From Rufibacter sp. XAAS-G3-1 (GTDB lineage Bacteria > Bacteroidota > Bacteroidia > Cytophagales > Hymenobacteraceae), in assembly GCF_013623775.1 (NCBI RefSeq), contig NZ_JABFAM010000013.1, positions 62,001 through 126,000 of the forward strand: a stretch of DNA of 64,000 nucleotides. Reading direction: 5' to 3'. The translations under genes were made by a program, and so were the position numbers. Under the pieces are notes generated by a model that searched no databases, was not told the origin of the DNA, and saw only the letters and a program-made list of their open reading frames with translations. Of this stretch, positions 1 to 8,677 are shown in pieces. Position 1 is the stretch's first letter. Every line of letters begins with the position of its first letter.

Positions 1-950
1 ACTATTACATCTTCGCCCCGGCGGGCGGAGTGAGCACGGGCTGGCAACTGGTCTTGCGCTCCAAGAACGTGTACGGCCCCTACGAGGAAAAAATCGTGCT
101 GGACCAAGGCCAGACGCCCATCAACGGTCCGCACCAAGGAGCCTGGGTAGATACCAAGTCCGGCGAGGACTGGTTCTTCCATTTCCAGGACAAGGAAGCC
201 TACGGGCGCGTGGTGCACCTGCAGCCCATGAAGTGGGTGAACGACTGGCCCATGATTGGCGAGGACAAGGACGGGGACGGCAAAGGTCAGCCCGTGCTCA
301 CCTACAAAAAACCGAACGTGGGCAAAACCTACCCCATCATGACGCCCGCTGAATCTGACGAGTTCAACAACCATTTGCTGGGCTTGCAGTGGCAGTGGCA
401 CGCCAACCCGAAGGCCACCTGGGCCTTCGCCTCTAACAAAGGCCACCTGCGCCTCTTCACCGACCAAATCCCCGAGGGCGGCAAAAACCTTTGGGATGTG
501 CCCAACCTGCTGCTCCAGAAATTTCCGGGCGAGACCTTCACCGTTACCACCAAACTTACCTTCAAGCCCAACCCGAAGCTAGAAAACGAGCGCACAGGTT
601 TGGTAGTCATGGGCTTGGATTACGGCTTCGTATCAATTGTCAGCAAGAAAGACGGCCTGTACCTGACCTACAACACCGCCCTCAAAGCGGACAAAGGCAC
701 CCCTGAAAAAGAGCAGATTTTAGGAAAACTGACCGGAAACGAAGTACAGTTTCGGGTGAACGTAAGTCCGGGGGCCAAGTGCCAGTTCAGCTACTCAGAA
801 GACGGGCAGAACTTCAAGAACGCGGGCGCGCCTTTCACGGCAACCGTCGGCAAATGGATAGGGGCTAAGGTGGGATTGTTCGCCATCAGAGAAGACAAAA
901 CCAATGACTCCGGCTTCGCCGATTACGATTGGTTCAGAATCACGAAGTAA
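1..950 (+). CDS. Glycoside hydrolase family 43, C-terminal part (5' end outside window)
   Basis: The reading frame is open from position 3 to the stop at 950, so the gene enters from the left. A GTG at 30 lies inside the coding frame and is not the real start. The first residues (YYIFAPAGGVSTGWQ) and the following RSKNVYGPYE are typical of the end of a GH43 beta-propeller, the family of arabinofuranosidases, xylosidases and galactanases. From about residue 110 of the visible part the protein is a beta-sandwich like the GH43 C-terminal concanavalin A-like domain (DEFNNHLLGLQWQWHANP, then FADYDWFRITK at the end). The propeller catalytic residues are not in view, so substrate cannot be called. 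The genes downstream suggest side-chain removal from pectin, which is inference. The palindrome at 970-998 follows the stop. Confidence 0.9.
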   Translation, partial: YYIFAPAGGVSTGWQLVLRSKNVYGPYEEKIVLDQGQTPINGPHQGAWVDTKSGEDWFFHFQDKEAYGRVVHLQPMKWVNDWPMIGEDKDGDGKGQPVLTYKKPNVGKTYPIMTPAESDEFNNHLLGLQWQWHANPKATWAFASNKGHLRLFTDQIPEGGKNLWDVPNLLLQKFPGETFTVTTKLTFKPNPKLENERTGLVVMGLDYGFVSIVSKKDGLYLTYNTALKADKGTPEKEQILGKLTGNEVQFRVNVSPGAKCQFSYSEDGQNFKNAGAPFTATVGKWIGAKVGLFAIREDKTNDSGFADYDWFRITK

Positions 951-969
951 TAGAAAAGGCGTTTAGGAG

Positions 970-998
970 CCGTTTTAGAGGAAACATCCTCAAAACGG
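970..998. repeat. Palindromic repeat/terminator after the GH43 gene
   Basis: CCGTTTT and AAAACGG arms enclose a GAGG/CCTC inner stem. This is a short member of the 'GTTTT palindrome' family defined at 10438-10487. It lies 20 bases after the stop at 950 and could end that transcript. Confidence 0.65.
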
Positions 999-1076
999 TG
1001 TTCCAAAATTGATGAAGTAAAAGGACTGATGAAGCCATACATTTTGTCCTCCATTTAAAGATGACAAGGCCTAGCT

Positions 1077-1199
1077 GTTCGGGAGTTCTACTCCCGAACC
1101 TATCTGCTGCGGAGTTCTACTCCGCCGGGAACCACGGGCAAAAAAAGGGGAGTGGAACTCCCCGGCAGGTTGCTTCCGGAGTAGAACTCCAGAAGAGCG
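1077..1199. repeat. Compound four-hairpin intergenic repeat, copy 1
   Basis: Four consecutive small hairpins built on the same core (GGAGT, 3-4 base loop, ACTCC): about 1077-1099, 1108-1124, 1147-1163 and 1174-1195. The whole ~123 bp unit recurs at 31096-31222 in the same orientation and at 55677-55799 inverted. No coding potential is seen. Confidence 0.85.
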
Positions 1200-1223
1200 G
1201 GGAGCTGGGGTAATTCTCAGGGA

Positions 1224-1398
1224 GAACTCTCACGCATTCCGTCCCCCTTTGAAGGGGGTAGGGGGATGAAAAAGGCGCATGAGGTACCGGCTGCGTTACA
1301 TGGAAATATGAAGAAGTTGAATCTCAGCAATGCGTATTCAGCAAAAGTGAAACATCCCCCTACCCCCTTCAAAGGGGGGACGGAATGCGTGAGAGTTC
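1224..1398. repeat. Inverted repeat with 45-46 bp arms upstream of the GH28 gene
   Basis: Arm 1224-1268 is the reverse complement of 1353-1398 except for one extra C in the right arm. Each arm contains an inner CCCCCTTTGAAGGGGG hairpin. The 84-base spacer has no recognisable gene. The right arm ends 33 bases before the GH28 start codon, so it sits in the promoter or leader region. With the two repeats above it accounts for most of the 951-1431 gap. Confidence 0.85.
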
Positions 1399-1431
1399 CT
1401 ATTTTAAACTAAGTAACGAGAGTAAAATAAT

Positions 1432-3195
1432 ATGAGCATGAAAAAGGGTTTTTCCAGCAAGTTCCTAATGACGTTGGGTTTGGTAAGTGCGCTCCAGTTC
1501 TCCTGCCAGCGGGAAACGGCTGCACCGGCGGCGAGCGCAACTTCCGGCAGTGCCACCACCGCGGGGGTGAACGTCTCCAACGCCAGCGTAGACGCCACCA
1601 TTTATGAGGGCATTGAGTTTGACATGCCCAAAGTGAAAGAGACCAAGTTCCCCAACTACAGCGTGAGCATTACCAAGTACGGCGCGGTGGGCGACGGCAT
1701 CACCAAAAACACCCAAGCCTTTGCGCAAGCCATTGCTGATGTAGCCGCGAAGGGCGGCGGGCGCGTGGTGATTCCGCGCGGATTGTGGCTGACCGGGCCC
1801 ATCGTGCTGAAAAGCAACATCAACCTGCACGCCGAGGCGGGTTCCATGGTCATCTTCAGCCGGGACTTTGATGATTACCCCGTGGTGGAAACCAGCTTTG
1901 AAGGGCTGAACACGTTTCGGTGCCAATCGCCTATTTCGGGCCGGGATTTAGAAAACATCGCGATTACGGGCGAAGGCACTTTTGACGGCAACGGTGACGC
2001 CTGGCGGCCGGTGAAGAAAAGCAAAATGACCGATGCCCAGTGGAAGAACCTGACCAAAACCGGGGTGCTCAACGCCAAAGGCGATATGTGGTACCCCACC
2101 GAGAACGCCCTGAAAGGCGACACCCAGGGCAGCAACTTCAACGTGCCCGACCTGAAAACCCGGGCCGAATTTGAGGCCATCAAAGATTACCTGCGCCCGG
2201 TATTGCTGAGTCTGGTGAACTGTAAAACCGTGTTGCTGGACGGCCCTACCTTTCAAAACTCGCCGGCCTGGAACCTGCACCCGCTCATGTGCCAGGACAT
2301 CATCATTAGGAACCTGAACGTGCGCAACCCCTGGTACTCGCAGAACGGCGACGGCCTTGATTTGGAGTCCTGCAAGAACGCGCTGGTCTACAACAACACC
2401 TTTGACGTAGGTGATGACGCCATCTGCTTCAAGTCCGGCAAAGACAAAGACGGTCGTGACCGGGGTGTACCTACCGAGAATGTCATCGTGAAAAACAACG
2501 TGGTGTACCACGGCCACGGCGGGTTTGTGGTGGGTAGTGAGATGAGCGGCGGAGTGCGTAATATTCACGTGTCTAACTGTACCTTCATGGGCACCGACAT
2601 CGGGCTTAGATTCAAAAGTACCCGCGGCCGCGGCGGTCTGGTGGAGAACATCTGGATATCGAACATTGACATGGTGAACATTCCTACCCAGGCCATCAGC
2701 TTTAACCTGTTTTACGGCGGCAACTCGCCAGTGCTGGAGGAAGACCAGCGGGCAGGGGATGAAGCGCGGGTAGAGAGACTGGTGCCCGTGACCGAGGAAA
2801 CCCCGTCGTTTAGGAACATCTGGATGCGCGACATCACCGTGTCCGGCGCGGCCGAGGCGGTGGCCCTGCAAGGCCTACCGGAGATGAACCTGCAGAACGT
2901 GAACATCGCGGATTCCTATCTGAAAGCGACCCGCGGAATATCGGCGGTAGACGCCACGGGCATCTCTTTGAAGAACGTGAAAGTGATTACGGAGAAAGGC
3001 CCGGCCCTGACTATTTACAACAGCAAAGACATTCTGGTGCAGGGGCTGTCCTTTAACCAGACCAAGGAACCGGCCGTGAAAGTGCTGGGTCCGCTCACTA
3101 AAAACGTGAAGCTGGAAAGCAAGGATTTCACGAGTGCCGCCACGCAAATCTCTAAAGGAAAAGAGTTGGGAAAGGCGGCCGTTTCGCTGCAATAA
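1432..3195 (+). CDS. GH28 polygalacturonase/rhamnogalacturonase-type lipoprotein
   Basis: A 587-residue right-handed beta-helix enzyme that hydrolyses galacturonan or rhamnogalacturonan backbones. The N-terminus has a lipoprotein signal (about residues 10-25, Cys25 in LQFSC), so it is probably surface- or periplasm-anchored. The entry motif ITKYGAVGDGITKNTQAF is at about residue 80. The GH28 catalytic signatures are in order: NGDGLD (Asp310), GDDAI (Asp328/Asp329), GHGG (His362) and the substrate-binding RFK (393-395). All key residues are present and the length is normal for Bacteroidetes GH28 lipoproteins. The next gene starts 65 bases downstream on the same strand, so the two may be co-transcribed. 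Exo or endo mode and exact polymer cannot be told from sequence alone. Confidence 0.95.
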   Translation: MSMKKGFSSKFLMTLGLVSALQFSCQRETAAPAASATSGSATTAGVNVSNASVDATIYEGIEFDMPKVKETKFPNYSVSITKYGAVGDGITKNTQAFAQAIADVAAKGGGRVVIPRGLWLTGPIVLKSNINLHAEAGSMVIFSRDFDDYPVVETSFEGLNTFRCQSPISGRDLENIAITGEGTFDGNGDAWRPVKKSKMTDAQWKNLTKTGVLNAKGDMWYPTENALKGDTQGSNFNVPDLKTRAEFEAIKDYLRPVLLSLVNCKTVLLDGPTFQNSPAWNLHPLMCQDIIIRNLNVRNPWYSQNGDGLDLESCKNALVYNNTFDVGDDAICFKSGKDKDGRDRGVPTENVIVKNNVVYHGHGGFVVGSEMSGGVRNIHVSNCTFMGTDIGLRFKSTRGRGGLVENIWISNIDMVNIPTQAISFNLFYGGNSPVLEEDQRAGDEARVERLVPVTEETPSFRNIWMRDITVSGAAEAVALQGLPEMNLQNVNIADSYLKATRGISAVDATGISLKNVKVITEKGPALTIYNSKDILVQGLSFNQTKEPAVKVLGPLTKNVKLESKDFTSAATQISKGKELGKAAVSLQ

Positions 3196-3260
3196 ACGCA
3201 AAGGAAAAGAAGGATAGGCCGAGGTTGGTTTACCCTTCTTTCTTACTAAATGGCTCAGAA

Positions 3261-4052
3261 ATGAATAGGAATTTAATGGCGGCATTACTGCTGCTGGTGG
3301 CGGTGTGCGCCATGTCGTTTGCCCCCTTCAAAAAGAAAATCGTGCGTGTGTACCTCATCGGGGACTCCACCGTGGCCGACTATTCTGACTATGACGGCGA
3401 AGATTATATGAACAAGCGCTACCCCGTCATGGGCTGGGGCCAGGTTTTCAAGCCGTTTCTGGTAAAAGACAGCCTAACCAAAGTAAAGCACCTCATCAAA
3501 GCCGATAGTGTTCTTCTGCTGAACAAAGCCCGGGGCGGCCGCAGCACCCGCACGTTTTTTGAGGAAGGCCGCTGGGCGCAGGTGTACAAAGACCTTAAGA
3601 AAAACGATGTGGTCATGATTCAGTTCGGGCATAATGATGCCGCCGTGGATAAGACGGAGCGGTACGTGACCGTTCAGGGCTACAAAGAATTCCTGCGCCT
3701 GTACGTGAACCAGACCCGCGCGAAGGGCGGCGTTCCCATTCTGCTCACGCCGGTCACGCGCAACTATCCCTGGAAAGACGGCAAAATCGGCAACGTACAC
3801 GGCGCGTACCCGCAGGCGGTGAAAGACGTGGCCAAGGAACTGAACGTGCTGCTGATTGATCTGCAGCAACTTTCCATTGATTCGTTCTCGGCCAAAGGCC
3901 AGGAATACGTCACCGCCAATTATTTCATGAACCTGCCGGCGGGCAAGTACAAAAACTACCCCGAGGGGCAGAAAGACAACACCCACTTCCAACCCGCAGG
4001 GGCCCAGGAAGTAGCGAGGTTGGTATTTGAGGGAATGAAGCGGCTGAAGTAA
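3261..4052 (+). CDS. Rhamnogalacturonan acetylesterase (CE12, SGNH hydrolase), copy 1
   Basis: A 263-residue secreted SGNH esterase that removes acetyl groups from rhamnogalacturonan so that lyases and hydrolases can act. Block I is YLIGDSTVAD with nucleophile Ser36. The Gly/Asn blocks are GGRSTRTF and QFGHND, and the catalytic Asp/His block near the C-terminus is DNTHFQPAGA. A signal peptide covers about residues 1-22. The ATG at 3261 is chosen because it opens directly into the hydrophobic signal; an in-frame codon at 3225 would add a 12-residue polar leader. It lies between the GH28 and PL1 genes and has a paralogue at 8678-9442. Confidence 0.93.
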   Translation: MNRNLMAALLLLVAVCAMSFAPFKKKIVRVYLIGDSTVADYSDYDGEDYMNKRYPVMGWGQVFKPFLVKDSLTKVKHLIKADSVLLLNKARGGRSTRTFFEEGRWAQVYKDLKKNDVVMIQFGHNDAAVDKTERYVTVQGYKEFLRLYVNQTRAKGGVPILLTPVTRNYPWKDGKIGNVHGAYPQAVKDVAKELNVLLIDLQQLSIDSFSAKGQEYVTANYFMNLPAGKYKNYPEGQKDNTHFQPAGAQEVARLVFEGMKRLK

Positions 4053-4073
4053 AAGAACTGAAAGAAGGTTTCA

Positions 4074-4109
4074 GTTTCGGGGCCGTTTTCCTGTAAACGG
4101 CCTTGAAAC
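4074..4109. repeat. GTTTT palindrome between CE12 and PL1 genes
   Basis: GTTTCGGGGCCGTTTT pairs with AAACGGCCTTGAAAC around a CCTGT loop. It lies 22 bases after the CE12 stop and 65 bases before the PL1 start, so it may be a terminator or processing site between the two. Confidence 0.7.
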
Positions 4110-4173
4110 GGGAAACCGCTCGCACATAGGCTTTCCCAAAACCACGCAGGTGTACCGTTCACCCAGAAATGAC

Positions 4174-5871
4174 ATGATGAAAAAACTACTCTTGTTGCTG
4201 CTGTGCGCCATGGCGGGGCAGCAGGTAACGGCCCAGCAACTGGCTTTCCCGGGAGCGGAAGGATTTGGGCGGTACACCACCGGCGGAAGGGGCGGGGCCG
4301 TGCTGGAGGTGACCAACCTGAATGACGCGGGGCCGGGGAGTTTACGGGCTGCGGTCAATGCGTCGGGAGCTAGAACGGTGGTGTTCAGGGTGTCCGGTAC
4401 CATTGCGCTGGCCTCCAGCCTGACCATCAAGAATCCCAACATCACCATTGCCGGGCAAACGGCGCCGGGTGACGGCATCTGCCTGAAGAACTATCCTGTG
4501 ACGGTAGACGCCGATAATGTGATTATCCGGTACCTGCGGTTCCGGATGGGCGACGAGGCTAAGCAGGAGGGAGATGCGTTTGGGGGGCGTTTCCACAAGA
4601 ACATCATCATAGACCATTGTTCCATGAGTTGGTCTACCGATGAGTGCGTGTCGTTCTACGCGAATGAGAACTTCACTTTGCAGTGGAGCATCATCTCGGA
4701 GAGTCTGCGCAACTCGGCCCACACCAAAGGCGCGCACGGCTACGGCGGCATCTGGGGTGGCAAAAACGCCTCGTTCCACCACAACCTCATGGCCCATCAT
4801 GACAGCCGCAACCCCCGTCTGGGCGAGGAAGCCGGCAAAGCCTTCGCGCTCACCGACCTGGTGGATGTGCGCAACAACGTGTTCTACAACTGGGCCAACA
4901 ACAGCATCTACGGCGGCGAGGCAATGAACGTGAACATCGTAAACAACTACTACAAACCGGGCCCCGCCACCACCAAAGGCGAGCGCATCATTTCCATCGA
5001 TAAAAACAAAATACCGGGTACGGAGGTGTACGATATCTGGGGCAAGTTCTACATTGACGGCAACGTGCTGGAAGGGAGCACCCGCGCCACCAATGACAAC
5101 TGGACGTACGGGGTCTACAACCAATTCCACAACAGCTACGGCACTGTCTCGGAGGCTGACAAAGCCGCGCTCAGGAAAGACACACCCCACGCCATTGCCG
5201 GCAACGTGACCACCCATTCCGCCCAGGAAGCCTACGAACACGTGCTGGCCAAAGCCGGGGCCTCCCTGAAACGGGATGCCGTGGATGCGCGGGTCATTGA
5301 GACGATCCGGAACAAGACATTTACGGCCGCGGGCTCCAACGGCAGCACCAAGGGGATCATTGACAGCCAGAACGACGTGGGCGGCTGGCCCACGCTGAAC
5401 TCACTTCCGGCCCCGGCCGATACCGACAAAGACGGCATGCCTAACGAGTGGGAAACCAAGAAAGGACTAGATCCGGCTAACCCAGAAGACCGTAACCAGG
5501 ACGCAAACGCTGACGGATACACGAATTTAGAAGAATATCTGAACGGCTTAGTTTTAGCCGCCAATCTGACCAGCTCGCCAGAGTCACAGCAGATGGCCGG
5601 GGAGAAACTGTTTCCTAACCCTTTTACCACTTCCACTACGGTTATATTTGTGGCGAAGCAACGGACGAAGGCACTGGTGAATGTGATGGATACGTCTGGT
5701 AAGCAAGTTGCCACCCTGTTAGATGCCTCCGTGAGCCCGGGAACTCATTCCGTGACTTGGCACGGGACAACCGCAAGCGGGAGCAGACTGCCTGGGGGCG
5801 TTTACTTCATCTCTGTTCAGGTTGGAAGCGAAAAGACAACGAAACGGGTGGCCCTTTTAAACAAGCTCTAA
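4174..5871 (+). CDS. Pectate lyase family 1 protein with type IX secretion domain
   Basis: A 565-residue secreted polysaccharide lyase that cleaves homogalacturonan by beta-elimination. Signal peptide about residues 1-20 (MMKKLLLLLL). The mature start LAFPGAEGFGRYTTGGRGG and the block NLNDAGPGSLRAAV are hallmarks of PL1 Bacteroidetes enzymes. IIIDHCSMSWSTDE is the conserved strand region of the beta-helix. A thrombospondin-3-like calcium segment (DTDKDGMPNEWE...DANADG) lies at about 420-460. The last ~85 residues are a type IX sorting domain (LFPNPFTTSTTV to LPGGVYFISV), so it should be exported by the T9SS and attached to or released from the surface. It is the only protein in the window with a clear T9SS tail. 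ATG 4174 is preferred over an upstream GTG at 4150. Confidence 0.93.
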   Translation: MMKKLLLLLLCAMAGQQVTAQQLAFPGAEGFGRYTTGGRGGAVLEVTNLNDAGPGSLRAAVNASGARTVVFRVSGTIALASSLTIKNPNITIAGQTAPGDGICLKNYPVTVDADNVIIRYLRFRMGDEAKQEGDAFGGRFHKNIIIDHCSMSWSTDECVSFYANENFTLQWSIISESLRNSAHTKGAHGYGGIWGGKNASFHHNLMAHHDSRNPRLGEEAGKAFALTDLVDVRNNVFYNWANNSIYGGEAMNVNIVNNYYKPGPATTKGERIISIDKNKIPGTEVYDIWGKFYIDGNVLEGSTRATNDNWTYGVYNQFHNSYGTVSEADKAALRKDTPHAIAGNVTTHSAQEAYEHVLAKAGASLKRDAVDARVIETIRNKTFTAAGSNGSTKGIIDSQNDVGGWPTLNSLPAPADTDKDGMPNEWETKKGLDPANPEDRNQDANADGYTNLEEYLNGLVLAANLTSSPESQQMAGEKLFPNPFTTSTTVIFVAKQRTKALVNVMDTSGKQVATLLDASVSPGTHSVTWHGTTASGSRLPGGVYFISVQVGSEKTTKRVALLNKL

Positions 5872-6038
5872 GAAAGAAGAATTGGTCTTGCAAAATAAAC
5901 ATAATCGCAATAGCACATGTCAGGACAGAAGGCAAGTGAACACCAGCGGGCAGTGGTTTTGAAATTACCGAACTGGTTCTAAGGTAACGTGGTGTACTTA
6001 TTTGTGCCCCTGCATCAGAATTTTTGATAACAGAGAGA

Positions 6039-8033
6039 ATGAGATCCTTTTTCATAAACCTATCCTCCCGTGCCGCCTTGGCGCTGTTTCCCCTGTTGCT
6101 AGGTGCGGCAGATGTGCGGGCGCAGGTGCTGCCTTTTAAGGCGCAGACGGTGTATAATGCGTACCTGGTGCGGAATCTGCACGAAGTGTATGACCAGCGG
6201 CGCGCGAAACTACACCAAGCCCTTGCGTCTAAAGAAAGCATGCAAGCGTATCAGGCTCAGGTGAAAAAGCAGTACCTGGCTGTTTTGGGGCAGTTTCCGG
6301 AAAAGCAGCCCTTAAACGCCAAAGTCACCAGGCACACCAAGCAGAACGGTTTTAGAATAGAGAATGTACTCTATGAAAGTCGGCCCAACCACCATGTCAC
6401 CGCCAATCTGTACGTGCCGCAGGGCAAGGGGCCGTTTCCGGCGGTGATTCTGATGAACGGCCACGAAATGACGGCCAAAGCCACCGAGTCTTACCAGAAA
6501 ACGGCCCGGCTCTTCGCTGCCAACGGTTTTGTGGTGCTGTCCGTTGATCCGTTTTCGCAGGGCGAGCGCGTACAGCTGACCGACCAAACCGGCAAGTCCC
6601 TGACCCGCGGCTCTACCACCGAGCATACCTTGCTCAACGCCGGGGCCAACCTGGTGGGAACCAGCGTGGCGACTTACATGCTCTGGGACAACGTGCGCGG
6701 ACTGGATTACCTGGAGTCACGGCCCGAAGTGGACAAAACCAGCATTGGCGCTATCGGGAACTCAGGGGGCGGCACCCAGACGGCGTATTTGCTGGCCTAT
6801 GATGACCGCATCAAAGTTGCCGCGCCGTGCAGTTACTTCACCCAAAGAGACCGCTACATAGAGTTGGCCGGTGCCCAGGACGGTTGCCAGTTCCTGCCCG
6901 GGGAAGGCAATCTGGAGATAGCGGATTTCATCATCGCGGCCGCGCCCAAACCAGTTTTGATCCTGGCGGGAGAGAACGATTTTGTAGACCACAGAGGCAC
7001 GCTGCAAGGCTTTGAAGAACTGCAAGAAGTGTATGCCGCGCTGCAACAGCCAAAGAAAGTGAAACTGTTTGTCTGGCCAGACGGACACGGTATTTCGCAG
7101 CCCAAAAGAGAGGCGGCCGTTAGCTGGTTCAGGAAGTGGCTGTACCAAGATGACAAAGCCGTGCAAGAAGGCAACATCGGGTTTTTACCCGAGAAAGAAC
7201 TCCTGGCTACCACTACCGGTCAGGCCACCACAGCCTTCCCCAAAGAAACCACCGTGCAGGCCCTCAACCAGCAGCAATTCCAAAGGCTGGCCGCGCAACG
7301 CCAAGCCTTTACGGCAGAGAAAGACTTGGCAGCCTTGCAGGCGAAGGTCAGAGACGTGATTGGGCTTAAATTAAATACCTCGCCGGTTTTCACCCAGGTA
7401 AGCGGCGAGAGCCAGGGCAAAGGCTACCGGCTGGAGAAGCGGGTCTTGATGCGGAACGGCGAACTGCCCATCCCCCTCCTGGTGTACACGCCCACCGGAG
7501 CAGCCCCGCAGAAGATCGTGATTCGGCTGGCCGAAAAAGGGAAAGCTACGCTCGCCAAGAACGACAGCCTGATTCAGAAAGAAATAGCCGCCGGAAATAT
7601 GTTGGTGTTGGCCGATGTGCGGGGGGTGGGCGAGTCTTTGGATGACCCTAAACTGAACGATCCTAAGTACTGGAGCCATGAATACCGGAACGCGGTGTTG
7701 GGGCTGCACCTCAAACGCCCGTTGCTGGCGCAACGCGTGCAGGATATCTCCACCCTGCTGGATTACCTGAAGGCCCAACCCAATTGGACGAACCTACCTG
7801 TCTTGGCATGGGGAGATGGTTTGTATGGGCCAGTGCTGACGCACGCGGCCTTTCTGGACAATAGAATCAGCCAGGCGAAGATAACCGATGCCATTTGGTC
7901 TTATGAGACCTACGTTTCTAAACCCATTCAGCAGGACATGTACTCTAGTGTGGTGCAAGGCATCTTGCAATTCTATGATTTGCCAGACCTGGTAAACCGA
8001 AGCAATAACCGAATCAAGCACCTATCGTTATGA
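6039..8033 (+). CDS. Secreted two-domain alpha/beta-hydrolase esterase (acetylxylan esterase/CE15-like)
   Basis: A 664-residue secreted protein with a signal peptide (about 1-28). Domain 1 (about 90-370) is a complete alpha/beta hydrolase: strand VILMNGHE, nucleophile elbow GNSGGGTQ (Ser242), candidate acid in GENDFVD (about Asp314) and histidine in PDGHG (His350). Domain 2 (about 400-660) repeats the fold (KIVIRLAEKG, MLVLADVRGVGES), but its expected elbow reads WGDGLYG with no serine, so it looks non-catalytic. Such proteins in Bacteroidetes glycan loci act on esterified pectin or xylan; the exact ester here is unknown. The stop overlaps the start of the VOC gene by 4 bases (ATGA), which implies translational coupling. 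ATG 6039 is chosen over TTG 6024. Confidence 0.85.
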   Translation: MRSFFINLSSRAALALFPLLLGAADVRAQVLPFKAQTVYNAYLVRNLHEVYDQRRAKLHQALASKESMQAYQAQVKKQYLAVLGQFPEKQPLNAKVTRHTKQNGFRIENVLYESRPNHHVTANLYVPQGKGPFPAVILMNGHEMTAKATESYQKTARLFAANGFVVLSVDPFSQGERVQLTDQTGKSLTRGSTTEHTLLNAGANLVGTSVATYMLWDNVRGLDYLESRPEVDKTSIGAIGNSGGGTQTAYLLAYDDRIKVAAPCSYFTQRDRYIELAGAQDGCQFLPGEGNLEIADFIIAAAPKPVLILAGENDFVDHRGTLQGFEELQEVYAALQQPKKVKLFVWPDGHGISQPKREAAVSWFRKWLYQDDKAVQEGNIGFLPEKELLATTTGQATTAFPKETTVQALNQQQFQRLAAQRQAFTAEKDLAALQAKVRDVIGLKLNTSPVFTQVSGESQGKGYRLEKRVLMRNGELPIPLLVYTPTGAAPQKIVIRLAEKGKATLAKNDSLIQKEIAAGNMLVLADVRGVGESLDDPKLNDPKYWSHEYRNAVLGLHLKRPLLAQRVQDISTLLDYLKAQPNWTNLPVLAWGDGLYGPVLTHAAFLDNRISQAKITDAIWSYETYVSKPIQQDMYSSVVQGILQFYDLPDLVNRSNNRIKHLSL

Positions 8034-8428
8034 AATTAGAACACTTCGCCCTGAACGTAGAAGACCCGGTGGGCATGGCTGCTTGGTACGTGGCGCATCT
8101 GGGCCTGCGTATTGTGCGGCAAATGACAGAGGCTCCTTTCACCACCTTCCTCGCAGATGATTCAGGGAAGATCATGGTGGAAATTTACCTGAACCCCGCC
8201 CACCAGGTGCCGCCTTACCGCACCATGGATCCTTTGCTCGTGCATCTAGCTTTTGTGGCTGAGAACCCGTCTGAAGACCAGGAAAGACTGTGCGCGGCAG
8301 GAGCCACTTTGGTCACAGACCAGCATTTAGAAGATGGTTCGCATTTGATCATGTTACGTGACCCGTGGGGTTTGGCGCTGCAACTCTGTAAACGCGGAAA
8401 GCCCATGCTCACCAGATTTGATTGGTGA
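8030..8428 (+). CDS. VOC-superfamily (glyoxalase/bleomycin-resistance fold) protein
   Basis: A 132-residue cytoplasmic protein with the vicinal-oxygen-chelate fold. The N-terminal strand MKLEHFALNVEDP supplies a typical metal-ligand His, VHLAFVAENP begins the second module, and HLIMLRDPWGLALQLCKR is the usual closing motif. Members are lyases, dioxygenases or isomerases, and the sequence does not decide which. The 4-base overlap with the esterase gene makes co-expression nearly certain, so a role in handling a pectin-derived intermediate is plausible but inferred. Confidence 0.85.
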   Translation: MKLEHFALNVEDPVGMAAWYVAHLGLRIVRQMTEAPFTTFLADDSGKIMVEIYLNPAHQVPPYRTMDPLLVHLAFVAENPSEDQERLCAAGATLVTDQHLEDGSHLIMLRDPWGLALQLCKRGKPMLTRFDW

Positions 8429-8677
8429 TTTCTTTCTGTTTTTACCCTGTTTTCTGGATAATGACTCCAAAACGACTATGAAAGCACCAAACAGGAGAAT
8501 GATGGGATGCTGCCGGAAAACAGATGTTTGCCATAAGGAATTTGCGTCTGAGTAACGGGGAAATCGTCCAAAAGGCGCAAAAGCGCTCCTCCTGGAAAGA
8601 ACATCCTTTTTTTGAGCGTGACCATTAACGGAGAAAAAGTAACGCTGCCCAAAGAGGTGGCTTCAAGTTGTATATCT

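Noticed and set aside
1948-2871. Long open frame on the minus strand inside the GH28 gene
   Set aside because: It lies entirely opposite a well-supported GH28 gene, is His/Val/Gly-rich and unlike any protein family; typical of the antisense of a high-GC coding frame.
8478-8555. Twenty-five-codon plus-strand ORF before the second CE12 gene
   Set aside because: No ribosome site or recognisable sequence; Cys/Met-rich without pattern. Too weak to call.
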